Source of the DNA: Rufibacter tibetensis
GTDB lineage: Bacteria; Bacteroidota; Bacteroidia; Cytophagales; Hymenobacteraceae
DNA length: 64,000 nt
NCBI RefSeq assembly: GCF_001310085.1
Contig: NZ_CP012643.1
Span: 186,001 to 250,000 of the forward strand
Direction: 5' to 3'
The first letter of the stretch is position 1; each line of letters begins with the position of its first letter. The notes beneath the pieces were generated by a model. The model was not told the DNA's origin and made no database searches. It was given only the letters and a program-made list of their open reading frames with translations. The translations under genes and the position numbers were made by a program. Below, piece by piece: positions 44,095 to 53,846 of this stretch.

Positions 44095-46259
44095 TTTGAC
44101 TTCACTTTACTGTAACCTGCTAAAGCTATTTTGCGCAAAAGCGGTTGCTGTTTGATTATAGAAAATAACTTTCTAAGCACTTTATCAGATTTTGAACTTC
44201 CTGAAAATAGGTGGTAATCCATAGTAGGATTTTCTACTCCAAATCCAGGGCCGTTGGCATTAAGTAAATTAGATACTTCTACCCCAAATGTACCATAGAA
44301 GCTTTTATGCTTTTCTGCTAAAATCTTGTATAGGTAGCTCTTGTTCTCATTATTGAAACCTCTAGCCATTGAGTTTTTTCGCACCCGGTAATTAAACAGA
44401 ACTTCGGGCAGCACGACTCCTTTATAACCATTAGCGACCATGTTCATGACACTATCATAATCTTCCATACCATAAACAAACCCCTTGTCATTCAACCCAC
44501 TGGCCAAGAAGGAGTCTTTTTTATAAACCAACCCACTTGAGTTTACCATATTGTGATAAAGCAAATAAGGAGGTTCAGGGTTGAAAGCAGGCCAAACGGA
44601 AGTTGAATTTTCAAAGTACTGCACCCAACATCCAACAAAATGAACATTGGGTTTTGATTTTAAAACATTAACTGCTTTGGAGTAATAAGCAGGATGGACA
44701 GTGTCATCAGCATCTAAAAACGCTAAATATTTGCTTGAGGCATGTAATGCACCTGCATTTCTTGCTTCAGCCAAACCTCTATTCTTCTGATTGACTACTT
44801 TTATCTGTTTATCTTTTCTTAGTTCCTGAAGAACCATAAGGCTTTCAGGAGAATCGCTTCCATCATCTAAAACTATAATTTCAATATTTTGGTAAGAAGA
44901 AGATTTTATAGAATTGATAGTTTCTTTCACTAAATGCCCCATGTTATAGTATGGTATCACCACAGATAATAGGCATTCCTGCATCTCATCAGGCTTTTCA
45001 GAAAAGTCTAAATCTACCTCAGAGCTAACTTGAGTATAAACAAAATTTTTATTCTGAAGAGCTTCAGGTTTACAGGCGTTTAGAACTTTAAGCTTTTCAT
45101 TATAATATGTGGTTGGATTACAAGCTTCACCAATCTTAACGGCAGCGTTGTTACCAATTGCATCTAGTTGCTCCTTTGTTAAAGAAAAAATTTGAATAAT
45201 CTTTTCTTCTAATGCGCCTGGCTTATTATGGTCAAAGAGAAATCCATTAAGACCATCTTCTATAATTTCACAATGGCCTCCTTGTTCTGATGCTAAGACG
45301 ACCTTCTTTGCTTCCATACACTCAACCACCGTGTAGGGAAAGTTATCGACTGTACTAGGTACTAGTACCATCTTAGCGGCTCTTATTTCTGCTTGAACTT
45401 TTTCAGGAGGTAGCACTCCCGTCATTTCTAATAGGCCTTGTTTTATAAATTCTGAGTAGGTTTTCTTGATGTAATCACCCATCATGCATTGTTTTGCATG
45501 ATAGAAGTAATTTCTGTCACCAACCAATTTCAGTTTAAACTTAAGCCCAAGCCTCCATAGATTCTTGAAAGACTGCAAGGTTTGCAAAATTCCCTTTGAG
45601 GGAGATAACTTGGCCAAGAAGACAACAGAATTTTCGGAAGGAACTTCTTCACCTGCCTTATGACTGATTTTAAAAGGATTTGGCAGCACATGAAACGTCT
45701 TATTAAATGTGTGTCTTTCCAGTAATCGGTCAATTAGGTACTGACTAGGGGATATACAAACATCTGCTGCCTGAATACAGTACTTCTCCATTTCCCCTAT
45801 CCAGAAGTAGGGTAGTTTATAATTATTAATGTGATTGAATTCAAAGTAGAGAAAAGAGGGGGCGTGGCAGGTAATAAGAACTTGAAGATCCTTGAAAAGG
45901 GGATATCCAAGATGCTTTTTCTGCAGTAAAAAATAAGCAATTCCATTATATTCCTGAGCCTCAATCCATGCTGGAACCCCTTCCTTCTCTACAAATATTT
46001 TAACTATTTCAGCAAAAGAATAACTGATCATAGTTTCATACCCTAAAAAGGCAGCCGTGTTAACCAAAAAGGGTGAAAACTCAATTACTCTAATATCGTT
46101 TATCTCCTTTTCAATAAAATTAGTAATAGCTTTATTTGGGAGAAAAACAGTAATCTCATGTCCTGTTGATTTTAGAATATTGGCCCATTGGTAGCAATAG
46201 GTTCCAATTCCTCCTCCAAACTGGGGTGGATATTCAGTAGTCAATAACCAAAACTTCAT
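44091..46259 (-). CDS. Two-domain glycosyltransferase, GT4 then GT2
   Basis: 722 residues, cytoplasmic, probably membrane-associated. Residues about 1-390 are a GT-B enzyme of family 4 (WLLTTEYPPQFGGGIGTYCY, VVFLAKLSPSKGILQTLQSF, MVLVPSTVDNFPYTVVECME). About 415-680 are a GT-A enzyme of family 2 (LLSVVIPYYNMGHLVKETIN, LDDGSDSPESLM, RGLAEARNAG, FLDADDTVHP with the DxD metal site). Such a fusion can add two sugars in succession. The domain order is opposite to that of the next two genes upstream. One base separates it from the preceding gene. Confidence 0.9.
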   Translation of the reverse strand: MKFWLLTTEYPPQFGGGIGTYCYQWANILKSTGHEITVFLPNKAITNFIEKEINDIRVIEFSPFLVNTAAFLGYETMISYSFAEIVKIFVEKEGVPAWIEAQEYNGIAYFLLQKKHLGYPLFKDLQVLITCHAPSFLYFEFNHINNYKLPYFWIGEMEKYCIQAADVCISPSQYLIDRLLERHTFNKTFHVLPNPFKISHKAGEEVPSENSVVFLAKLSPSKGILQTLQSFKNLWRLGLKFKLKLVGDRNYFYHAKQCMMGDYIKKTYSEFIKQGLLEMTGVLPPEKVQAEIRAAKMVLVPSTVDNFPYTVVECMEAKKVVLASEQGGHCEIIEDGLNGFLFDHNKPGALEEKIIQIFSLTKEQLDAIGNNAAVKIGEACNPTTYYNEKLKVLNACKPEALQNKNFVYTQVSSEVDLDFSEKPDEMQECLLSVVIPYYNMGHLVKETINSIKSSSYQNIEIIVLDDGSDSPESLMVLQELRKDKQIKVVNQKNRGLAEARNAGALHASSKYLAFLDADDTVHPAYYSKAVNVLKSKPNVHFVGCWVQYFENSTSVWPAFNPEPPYLLYHNMVNSSGLVYKKDSFLASGLNDKGFVYGMEDYDSVMNMVANGYKGVVLPEVLFNYRVRKNSMARGFNNENKSYLYKILAEKHKSFYGTFGVEVSNLLNANGPGFGVENPTMDYHLFSGSSKSDKVLRKLFSIIKQQPLLRKIALAGYSKVKSN

Positions 46260-46260
46260 T

Positions 46261-48384
46261 CTACTTACTTATTACTCTATGAAATTTGGTGTATATTTTT
46301 TTGAGTCTTTGGAAAGGTTTTTCATATCGGTAAATGGTTTTTACCAATCTGGATTCCACCTTTACTTTCATCTGAATATTTTCCTTTTCCAGAGCAATCA
46401 TCTGATTCAAAAGATGCTCATATTCCCTGTATTGCACGGATTGACAAATTTCACCATTTCGTTTAAGATTAGAAAATGAGGAGTTCATTTGATTAACCAT
46501 TAGGGCTAGTTCAAATGAGCCTTCTACTATTTTTCTTGCATTCTCACCAAGTTGATTCCTTTTATTAGGTTCCGATATCAGTTCAGCTAAGATTCTTGCA
46601 TATTCTGAAGCTTCAGAATCAGGGTCTGAAGGAGAAACAAGGTACCCGCAATCTGAAGACACTAATTCTGCCTGCCCCCCTACTTTAGCACCAACTATTG
46701 GCAAACCCTTAGCCATTGCTTCAAAAATTGAAAGCGCAATGCCCTCAAATTTACTAGGTAAAAAGAATATATCAGCAGCATCCATATAGGCCAATACTTC
46801 TTCATTGGGTAAGCTACCGGTGAAAATTACTTCATTCTTTATTTTGTGCTTATGTATTAACCTAAGCATTTCATCCTTTTCAGGTCCGTCACCAAGTACC
46901 AGGCATTTAAAATCAGAATTTTTCTTTCTGAGTTTAGCCAGCGTTTCTACTAGAACATGTGGCTGTTTTTGAGCTGTAAGACGTGCTACAAATAAAATTA
47001 AAGGAACATCGGACCTAACTCCTAAAACCTGTCTTCTTTCCCGTCTGATTTTATCGTTTGGCTTGATTTGGTTTGTATCAACATTTATATAGCAGACTTC
47101 TGCTTTATGGGCTGCTCCCCCCAGTTCTATGTATAGACTTTTTAAATCATTTGAAGTTGTAAATGTCTTCGTAATGAAATCTGAATAGAATGCAGAGAAG
47201 AAAGGGTACCCTCCGTTTTTCCAACCCACATCTTCACAATGCAAATAATCAACAATGGATAGGTAAGGATGCTTCTTGCTTAAATAGGGTAGAGCATTGT
47301 AAACAAACATAGCGTTGGACAAAAACAACAACGCTGGGGCTCTGCTTTCAATTAAATAGTCAAGATAGGAAAGGTAGTTGAACTCGTCTCCCAGGTTTGC
47401 TAAGTGAAAAATATCAGAAGTAAGTTCTCTGAATTTTTCATGCCAAGGGTGTTCATCTTGCAAGGTGGTTACAACCGTTATATCCCAACCTTTTTCCTTA
47501 AGTCCATGGAGTAAATTGAAATTAAATTGGTCTATTCCCCCAATTTTTAACCAAGGTAAAACACAGAGAATCCGCTTATTTTTAGAAAGCTGAAGAAGAG
47601 GAACCTCTGTTCTGGAAGCAACTTTACCTAATGAATAGGAAGTTAGCTTAGGGGTAGGAAAATTATTAGCCAGTTTAGCAGCATACTTTACAGTTAACTG
47701 CTTTTCTATTTTTGCTAATGATTCCTGTCCAGCTAAAGTAGCCCATTTATTATTTTCTGATCGGCGGTAATAAAATAGGAACTCAGGAATTGTGAAACCC
47801 CAAAAACCTTTAGATGCAGCATTTAACCAAAAGTCCCAGTCCTCACACCCTTCCTTCAAATCTTCATCAAAAAGAACTTCATTTAAAACCTGCTTTCTAG
47901 CTAAAAAGCAGCTGGTATTGCGGTTCTCTTTAAGAAACACATCTAATTCATGAAACCCACCTCTCCAGAGATACTCTTTCGCTCCAAATCCTTTCACATA
48001 AGAATTCACAAAAGAGAACTCCTGGTTAGCACTCAAGAACAAAAAAGCTTTTTCAAGAAAAACCGGGTCAATCAAATCATCTGCATCTAAGAAAAAAAGA
48101 AAGGGAGATACAGCATTCCTGATACCAGTATTCCTGGCTGCTGGTAAACCTTTATTTACAGAATGCGTGACTAACTTTACTCGGTTATCTTTTTCAGCTA
48201 ACTCCTTTAGGATTGTTCTTGTAATTGGTGCTGTAGAACCATCATCCACAAGAACCCACTCAAAATTAAAGAAAGTCTGATTGAATATACTGGTAGCAGT
48301 TTCATATAACACCCCTTCTGTATTATATACAGGGGTAATAATTGAAATCAATCTGTCCTCATCATTCCTTCCAAGAGAATCCAC
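46261..48384 (-). CDS. Two-domain glycosyltransferase, GT2 then GT4
   Basis: 707 residues. GT2 domain at about 12-235: LISIITPVYNTEGVLYETAT, VDDGSTAPITR, KGLPAARNTG, FFLDADDLIDP (DxD). GT4 domain at about 265-640: ILCVLPWLKIGGIDQFNFNL, LILFVARLTAQKQPHVLVET, IFFLPSKFEGIALSIFEAMA, the last with the EGxxLxxxEAMA sugar-nucleotide motif. The C-terminus is a basic helical tail (YRYEKPFQRLKKIYTKFHRV) that may bind the membrane. The upstream gene ends 31 bases before it. Donor and acceptor sugars unknown. Confidence 0.9.
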   Translation of the reverse strand: MDSLGRNDEDRLISIITPVYNTEGVLYETATSIFNQTFFNFEWVLVDDGSTAPITRTILKELAEKDNRVKLVTHSVNKGLPAARNTGIRNAVSPFLFFLDADDLIDPVFLEKAFLFLSANQEFSFVNSYVKGFGAKEYLWRGGFHELDVFLKENRNTSCFLARKQVLNEVLFDEDLKEGCEDWDFWLNAASKGFWGFTIPEFLFYYRRSENNKWATLAGQESLAKIEKQLTVKYAAKLANNFPTPKLTSYSLGKVASRTEVPLLQLSKNKRILCVLPWLKIGGIDQFNFNLLHGLKEKGWDITVVTTLQDEHPWHEKFRELTSDIFHLANLGDEFNYLSYLDYLIESRAPALLFLSNAMFVYNALPYLSKKHPYLSIVDYLHCEDVGWKNGGYPFFSAFYSDFITKTFTTSNDLKSLYIELGGAAHKAEVCYINVDTNQIKPNDKIRRERRQVLGVRSDVPLILFVARLTAQKQPHVLVETLAKLRKKNSDFKCLVLGDGPEKDEMLRLIHKHKIKNEVIFTGSLPNEEVLAYMDAADIFFLPSKFEGIALSIFEAMAKGLPIVGAKVGGQAELVSSDCGYLVSPSDPDSEASEYARILAELISEPNKRNQLGENARKIVEGSFELALMVNQMNSSFSNLKRNGEICQSVQYREYEHLLNQMIALEKENIQMKVKVESRLVKTIYRYEKPFQRLKKIYTKFHRVISK

Positions 48385-48415
48385 TCAGCTTCCTAACTAA
48401 TTTTAGTAATTGATA

Positions 48416-50944
48416 TTAAAATACCTTTGTTATTTCCCTACTCAACTCCAAACAAGTCAAATTATACGCCTTTTGAGTTATTCTGACATCCAATTCTCTT
48501 TCTGCATACTTTCTGGAGCCCACCTTCATATTTTGTAATACTCCAGGAGTATCTACTAAGCGGCAGATAGCATCTTTAAAGGCTTGTGTATCTCCGGCAG
48601 GGCAAATTATTCCGCTTAAATTAGCTTCACTTATGATCCAGGGTAAACCACCAACGTTAGAAGCAATAACCGGAACCCCCATTGCTAATGATTCTAATAC
48701 AACATTGGGTCTGCCATCCATTCTGGAAGGCACAAGCATGATGTCTGACTGAGCTAAAACGGTCTTAGAGTTTGCAAATCCAACGAAGCTTACTAAACTG
48801 TCAAATACAGGATTACTCAATTTAGCTTTAATCTCCTCCCTCATTGGGCCGTCTCCGGCTAAAACGAAATGTAAATCTGATCTGAACTTACATGCTTCTG
48901 CGATATCGAGGAATATATCAGGTCCTTTTTCTTCTGATAACCTGCCCAGGTAGGAAATTATTATTTTATTATCTGGAATTTGATGATTGTTGATTGACTT
49001 GTTTCCTTCAAATTTTACCTGTTGGTATTGCTTAAGATCTACCCCGTTCTCAATTCTCTTTACCTTTTTAGGGTCCCGGAGGGCATCTTTAATTAGATAA
49101 GTCTCAACAGTTGGATTTTCTACCACTGTCATATCAATATACTTCTCGTACTTGATATTATCAATCATATGACCAACAGTGCTATAAATAGGGTTTATAA
49201 CTTTTATATGAGGGAAATCTCTTTTGATATCTTCCAGCATTAAGTAACCGAAGGAAGAATTACTTATCAAAAGAACATCTATATTCCTATCCTTAATTAA
49301 AGCATAGGTCAGATTCTTCCAATGTTTCCAACAATCTGCATCGTTCCACAAGGTATTGTAGTCTTCTAAAACATAGGCATCAGGACAAATATTGTAAAAC
49401 GCCTCTGAAGTATCCCCCATATTTTCTTTAGGGTGATTTGATACAATCAAAGAGGTATTTAACTTGTGTTTTTTGAATCCTTTTAAAACTTGAAGAATTG
49501 CCGTTTCAGCACCCCCTACCACCATAAAAGGAATAAATACCAGAATATTACTTTCACTTTTATTTACTGGTATTTTTTTCAAGAACTGCTCATAATCATA
49601 AGCCGTAGAGGATTTAAAAGAAATAGATGGTTGATCCGTTTTATTGCGGCTTCCTTTCTTTAAAACATCTTTCAAAGAAAAGGCAACTCCGTCGTTAGTG
49701 ATACCCAAACGCTGTCTCTGCCTAAACCATAGGTTTCTAAGCTTCCAGAACTTACTTGTTTTTATAGCATTTAACTGATATTCTGCATGCTTTAACTTTT
49801 CCTGCAATTCATACAGTTCAACTGCAGCAGCTAAATTACCAGGCACATTTCCATGAGTTTGATTAGTCTCTGTATTAGAAACCTCCAGTAGGCCTTCTAT
49901 TATTTCAGACTTACCTGAATTTAGCGTAAGATGTTGTTTATCTTCAATGTGATGCTCCTTTGCCAGAACATTTTCATCTGCAACCTTTAGTTCTTTATTC
50001 TTCTCTTCAATCCAACCATCTACGCTTGGTTTTAAAACATAAAGACCATGTTTTTTCTTAAAGTATTCGCCTGACTCATGAATTAGCTTTTTCGAAAATC
50101 TTACTTTCTCAGCATCAACATCAGCGTTGTTTTTTGGAGCTTGGTGGGCATGTATAAAGTCAAAAGAGCCTATGTTGCCTATTTTAATACCCTTATGAAG
50201 GAGCCTTAAAGACAATTCTGTGTCTTCGAAACCAATAAACATATTGCCGTCATAGCAACCATGCTCAAGGAAGGCATTTTTATTTATTACAGAAGCACCT
50301 CCAAATATAAAAGTGGAAAGAAAAGGTCCAATCTGAGGCAATTGATCTACTTTCAGAGGCTTGAAGGAGCTGGTTCCACTAATAAAATAGGAATCTTCAT
50401 AGGGTTCTAACCAAAGGTTTCCTCCGTAAGCATCAATGTGCTTTCCGTCAGTCTGCAATAAAGGCACGTTCAGGAAGAAGACACCTAAACTTTCAATACA
50501 ATCTTTTATAGCCGGCAGAGGATTCCCTATAAAATAAATATCATTATCCAAAGACAGGAACCACTCTGTTTTAACGTAAGCCATCGCTTTGTTTCGGGCT
50601 TGGGCTACTCCAAAGTTTTGGCCTAGTTTGATTAAATCTGCCTCAAAGGTAGAGATTGAATTAAGCCTTTCTTCCAATATGGATAACTGATCCTCAGCAG
50701 AACCATTATCCATTATCAAAATTTTTCCAGCGAAATCAGGAACATGCTTTTGTAAGGAATCTATAAGCCTAATGGTGAACCCTACTCTATTAAAACTTAA
50801 AATAACAATCGTTAGATTAGAGCCATCTTCTGGAAAGTGGTGAAGCGGATTTTTTAAACTACTATTATTTAAAAATTTTAAACTTTCTGAATTTGCAAAG
50901 CCATTAATAAAAATTCCATGGGTTAGCACCTGCTTACCACTCAT
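48416..50944 (-). CDS. Two-domain glycosyltransferase, GT2, coiled-coil linker, GT4
   Basis: 842 residues. GT2 domain at about 45-290: LTIVILSFNRVGFTIRLIDS, LIMDNGSAEDQL, GVAQARNKAM, LSLDNDIYFI. A helical linker at about 330-430 includes a coiled coil (ELYELQEKLKHAEYQLNAIK) and SKFWKLRNLWFRQRQRLG. GT4 domain at about 465-835: ILVFIPFMVVGGAETAILQV, IISYLGRLSEEKGPDIFLDI, DIMLVPSRMDGRPNVVLESL, AMGVPVIASNVGGLPWIISE. The linker resembles the tails of neighbouring proteins, suggesting a common assembly platform. Two bases separate it from the upstream gene. Confidence 0.9.
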   Translation of the reverse strand: MSGKQVLTHGIFINGFANSESLKFLNNSSLKNPLHHFPEDGSNLTIVILSFNRVGFTIRLIDSLQKHVPDFAGKILIMDNGSAEDQLSILEERLNSISTFEADLIKLGQNFGVAQARNKAMAYVKTEWFLSLDNDIYFIGNPLPAIKDCIESLGVFFLNVPLLQTDGKHIDAYGGNLWLEPYEDSYFISGTSSFKPLKVDQLPQIGPFLSTFIFGGASVINKNAFLEHGCYDGNMFIGFEDTELSLRLLHKGIKIGNIGSFDFIHAHQAPKNNADVDAEKVRFSKKLIHESGEYFKKKHGLYVLKPSVDGWIEEKNKELKVADENVLAKEHHIEDKQHLTLNSGKSEIIEGLLEVSNTETNQTHGNVPGNLAAAVELYELQEKLKHAEYQLNAIKTSKFWKLRNLWFRQRQRLGITNDGVAFSLKDVLKKGSRNKTDQPSISFKSSTAYDYEQFLKKIPVNKSESNILVFIPFMVVGGAETAILQVLKGFKKHKLNTSLIVSNHPKENMGDTSEAFYNICPDAYVLEDYNTLWNDADCWKHWKNLTYALIKDRNIDVLLISNSSFGYLMLEDIKRDFPHIKVINPIYSTVGHMIDNIKYEKYIDMTVVENPTVETYLIKDALRDPKKVKRIENGVDLKQYQQVKFEGNKSINNHQIPDNKIIISYLGRLSEEKGPDIFLDIAEACKFRSDLHFVLAGDGPMREEIKAKLSNPVFDSLVSFVGFANSKTVLAQSDIMLVPSRMDGRPNVVLESLAMGVPVIASNVGGLPWIISEANLSGIICPAGDTQAFKDAICRLVDTPGVLQNMKVGSRKYAERELDVRITQKAYNLTCLELSREITKVF

Positions 50945-50946
50945 AA

Positions 50947-52002
50947 CTACCTTTTATTTTTTGATTTGTATTTATGTACTATAATTTCCCAAGCACTTTT
51001 TTGATCATACTGCTTTTGGTAATCATGAACAACATTTTGATAATAAGAGATGTCTTTAACAAGCTTATCTATTAACATTTCTTTCTCTTCAAGTATGCTT
51101 GTGTAGGTTTGCACCTGCTGTGCAAGCATTATTTCTGAAGCATTTAAAGCTGATTCTTTGCTTAATAGACTCTGCTTTAAATTTTCGTTTTCGTTTTCAA
51201 GACTGCTTATCTCAGCCTTAAAGTTAAACTCTTTTGAATTGTATTCTTCTTGAAGTTGGGCATTCTGTTTAACAAGATCAGATGTATACTCCTGCAAAAC
51301 TTCAATATCCTTCACAAACATTTCCCTAGAATACCAGGCTCTACCCCAACAGTGGATAGTGTAAGCATTAGGATATAAAATTTCATCAGTTACATCCATT
51401 TTAGCTTTATAGGACTCAAATCCCCTAATAGGGTAAAAGAATTCTACTGGATACAAATGGATACCATTTAATATCTGACACCCGTAATCTTGCAACCCCC
51501 AGGCTTCTTTTAACACGTTGGTAACCAAAACCGGGGCTGAAAGATTTGCTTTTTCTGACCCATCGAATTGCCGTTGCAACTCATTAATGCACTGGTTGAC
51601 AAATTTGTGGTTAGGAACAGATCCAAGAACAGCATTATTCAACCAGTATTCACCAGTTTCTGTATTGTTAGATTCAAACCCGAGAAAACACTCAGAAGAT
51701 AAAAGTCCCTCAAGGCTTTTTATAACTTTGATGTCTGTATCTAAATAAATCCCCCCAAATTCTTTAAGTGCATAAAACCTAACTAGATTGCTAATGTTGG
51801 CATAATTACCCAATCTTTGGGCATTCATGATATAAGGTAATTCCATGGGACTATTTGTCTCATCCCATTTCTTTAACTCCCAATCTGGATGAAATGATTT
51901 CCATCCGTTTATATAGTCTTGGTATTCTTCAGGTAATTCCTGCCCTCCAAACCAACAATAATGAAAAATTTTTGGAATCATTATATTTAAACTACTTACC
52001 AA
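50947..52002 (-). CDS. GT32-like glycosyltransferase (DXD sugar-binding) with C-terminal coiled coil
   Basis: 351 residues. The N-terminal 220 residues are a Gly_transf_sug/GT32-type enzyme: IPKIFHYCWFGGQELPEEYQ, WELKKWDETNSP, ISNLVRFYALKEFGGIYLDT with the DTD metal motif, and IHCWGRAWYS. Residues about 235-335 form a long coiled coil (LVKQNAQLQEEYNSKEFNFK, SLENENENLKQSLLSKESAL), unusual for this family. Its start overlaps the coiled-coil gene upstream by 11 bases, implying coupled translation and perhaps direct association. Start ATG 52002 gives a short MVSSLN leader; ATG 51984 (MIPKIFHYCW) is an equally good alternative. Confidence 0.87.
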   Translation of the reverse strand: MVSSLNIMIPKIFHYCWFGGQELPEEYQDYINGWKSFHPDWELKKWDETNSPMELPYIMNAQRLGNYANISNLVRFYALKEFGGIYLDTDIKVIKSLEGLLSSECFLGFESNNTETGEYWLNNAVLGSVPNHKFVNQCINELQRQFDGSEKANLSAPVLVTNVLKEAWGLQDYGCQILNGIHLYPVEFFYPIRGFESYKAKMDVTDEILYPNAYTIHCWGRAWYSREMFVKDIEVLQEYTSDLVKQNAQLQEEYNSKEFNFKAEISSLENENENLKQSLLSKESALNASEIMLAQQVQTYTSILEEKEMLIDKLVKDISYYQNVVHDYQKQYDQKSAWEIIVHKYKSKNKR

Positions 52003-52357
52003 AAATCTTTTCTTTCAAAGTTCCTAAAAGGCTCCTTGATTCATAAGTTCGCTTATACCACTCAATATCCTGTTGTTTTCTAACAACTTCATTTATCAAC
52101 TTCTTATTAAGTTGCTTATTACCTTCATTTTTTCTTTCTACCTCCTGCACCTGCTTAAAAAGGCTTTCTATCACTTCATTTTTTTGCCCTAACTCCTCTT
52201 TTAATTTGATTATTTCTTCTTCTTTTGAGGAGATAATATCTTGCTTGTAAGCCAGTTCTGACAGTAGTTGATGCTGTATTAATTTTAAAGATTTATTGAT
52301 ATCCTCTATTGGGTCTGGCTTTGAGGTAAAATCATGAAGTAATAAGGTATTTCTCAT
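51992..52357 (-). CDS. Small coiled-coil protein in the glycosyltransferase operon
   Basis: 121 residues, no catalytic domain recognised. Almost the entire protein from about 20 to 100 is a predicted coiled coil (KEEEIIKLKEELGQKNEVIE, LFKQVQEVERKNEGNKQLNK). The end, IEWYKRTYESRSLLGTLKEK, resembles short C-terminal segments found after coiled coils in large Bacteroidota glycosyltransferases and methyltransferases. It may be a detached tail or scaffold that tethers neighbouring transferases. Overlaps the GT32-like gene by 11 bases and follows the GT4 gene by 33 bases. Confidence 0.72.
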   Translation of the reverse strand: MRNTLLLHDFTSKPDPIEDINKSLKLIQHQLLSELAYKQDIISSKEEEIIKLKEELGQKNEVIESLFKQVQEVERKNEGNKQLNKKLINEVVRKQQDIEWYKRTYESRSLLGTLKEKIFGK

Positions 52358-52390
52358 CTATGTAATCTTAAATAAACCTCTGTAAACTAG

Positions 52391-53515
52391 TTATGCCACT
52401 GCCGTAAAAGGACCATGGTCCTTTTGCCTTCCCCAACCCTGATAAGCTGTTTTATAATCTTTGAAATTAGAGTCCACATTGAACTTTGTACTACAAACTT
52501 CAAACGAGTAATCGCCCATTACTTCAAGCATCTCCTGGTTATTGAAGTAGTTCAGGATCTTAACGATCGCTTCTATGTCATTATTGAACACGTCACCATT
52601 TAGGCCTGTCATTACAATATCTGCGTTCCCTACACAATTACTCAAAAGGACGGGCTTTTTAAGGGCTAAGGCTTCCAAGACACTAAATGAAAGGCCCTCA
52701 AAAAGTGAAGTAGAAATAAAAACATCGGCTTGGCTCACCAATTCTTTTACAGTATCTGGCTCTTGCCAACCTGTTATAACTATATTTTTAGAAGTCAGGG
52801 CAGCTCTCTCCTTGCCTTCGCCTGCCCAAATGAATTCAATTTGGTCATAGTCCTCAAAAAAGGTGGCTATTTTGTTGAATAGAGCAGGATTTTTCTGGTC
52901 TTCAATTCTTCCGGTAGTAATTACCTGAAATTTTCTGCCTTTTGTTTTGGATGACACCCCTATGGAGTGGTCTTTCAAAGACACCCCATTGTTGATATAA
53001 GTAGCCTCAATGCCGATTTTATGGTATTCGGCCATTTCTGACGCGGAACAACACACCACTTGACCTCCTACCCCACTTCCAATTTTTTCAATTTGTTTAA
53101 ACAGGAAGTTCATAATAGGGCTCCCGGCTGAAAGAAAGGGAGCGCCATTAGGGGTGTATACAACATTTTTCACTCCAGCCATTCTACAAGCAAGCCTTCC
53201 TAAAAGGCCGCTTTTTGATGAATGCAGATGTACAGCATCAACAAACCCCCTTTTAGAAAGTCGTTTAAGGATATTATGTAGTTCTGTTAGGGCAAGAAGG
53301 TCTTTGAATGGATTGATAGACCTTTGAACTGACTTCCATCTAATAAAACGCACATTCTGTTTAGGGAAAATACGTTTTACGTCTTTAGCAGACATCACCT
53401 GTTTGCGCTCCCCATGTATAACTATGTGGAGGTCGTCAGGCATAGTCTCTGTAAGTGCCTTTACAAAAACGGCAACCCCTGAAGCGAAAGGTTCTATTAC
53501 GTGTACTATTTTCAT
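52391..53515 (-). CDS. Family 4 glycosyltransferase
   Basis: 374-residue GT-B enzyme, first gene of the eight-gene operon. N-terminal acceptor domain MKIVHVIEPFASGVAVFVKA and DAVHLHSSKSGLLGRLACRM; C-terminal donor domain with FQVITTGRIEDQKNPALFNK, FIWAGEGKERAAL, ADVFISTSLFEGLSFSVLEA, where EGLSFSVLEALAL is the nucleotide-sugar Glu motif. The SSKSGLLGRLACRMAGV block is typical of enzymes acting early on lipid-linked sugars. Precise sugars unknown. Confidence 0.92.
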   Translation of the reverse strand: MKIVHVIEPFASGVAVFVKALTETMPDDLHIVIHGERKQVMSAKDVKRIFPKQNVRFIRWKSVQRSINPFKDLLALTELHNILKRLSKRGFVDAVHLHSSKSGLLGRLACRMAGVKNVVYTPNGAPFLSAGSPIMNFLFKQIEKIGSGVGGQVVCCSASEMAEYHKIGIEATYINNGVSLKDHSIGVSSKTKGRKFQVITTGRIEDQKNPALFNKIATFFEDYDQIEFIWAGEGKERAALTSKNIVITGWQEPDTVKELVSQADVFISTSLFEGLSFSVLEALALKKPVLLSNCVGNADIVMTGLNGDVFNNDIEAIVKILNYFNNQEMLEVMGDYSFEVCSTKFNVDSNFKDYKTAYQGWGRQKDHGPFTAVA

Positions 53516-53846
53516 TAGCCTAGGGGATTCAGCACCAAATAGCTTCTTATGAGTTCCTGTTTTTAGTGCATCAAAGATAACTATAATTCTTTTATAAGTA
53601 TTTACAGAAGGCTATTAAACCCTTCTACTATATAATGACCATTTTGTATGCTTTTACCCCTATGACACCTTCAAATTTATAATTTTAATATTTTTTTATG
53701 CAAAAAGCATATAGAGAAGCTTTGTAAAAGATTTTTTTTGAATTATTCTTAATCTATTAACATAATCAACCTCAACTTCGGCTGCAATTTCAACCAAAAA
53801 AATCTCATCAGCTCTTTTAAATAATGTGGTTTTAAAATTAATGTAC
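53516..53846. other. Promoter-side intergenic region of the glycosyltransferase operon
   Basis: Very AT-rich (T and A runs at 53685-53740), no gene seen. Presumably contains the operon promoter for 53515 leftward and the end of the GT2 transcript; no strong hairpin terminator was found for the GT2 gene, so read-through into the operon is possible. Confidence 0.4.
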
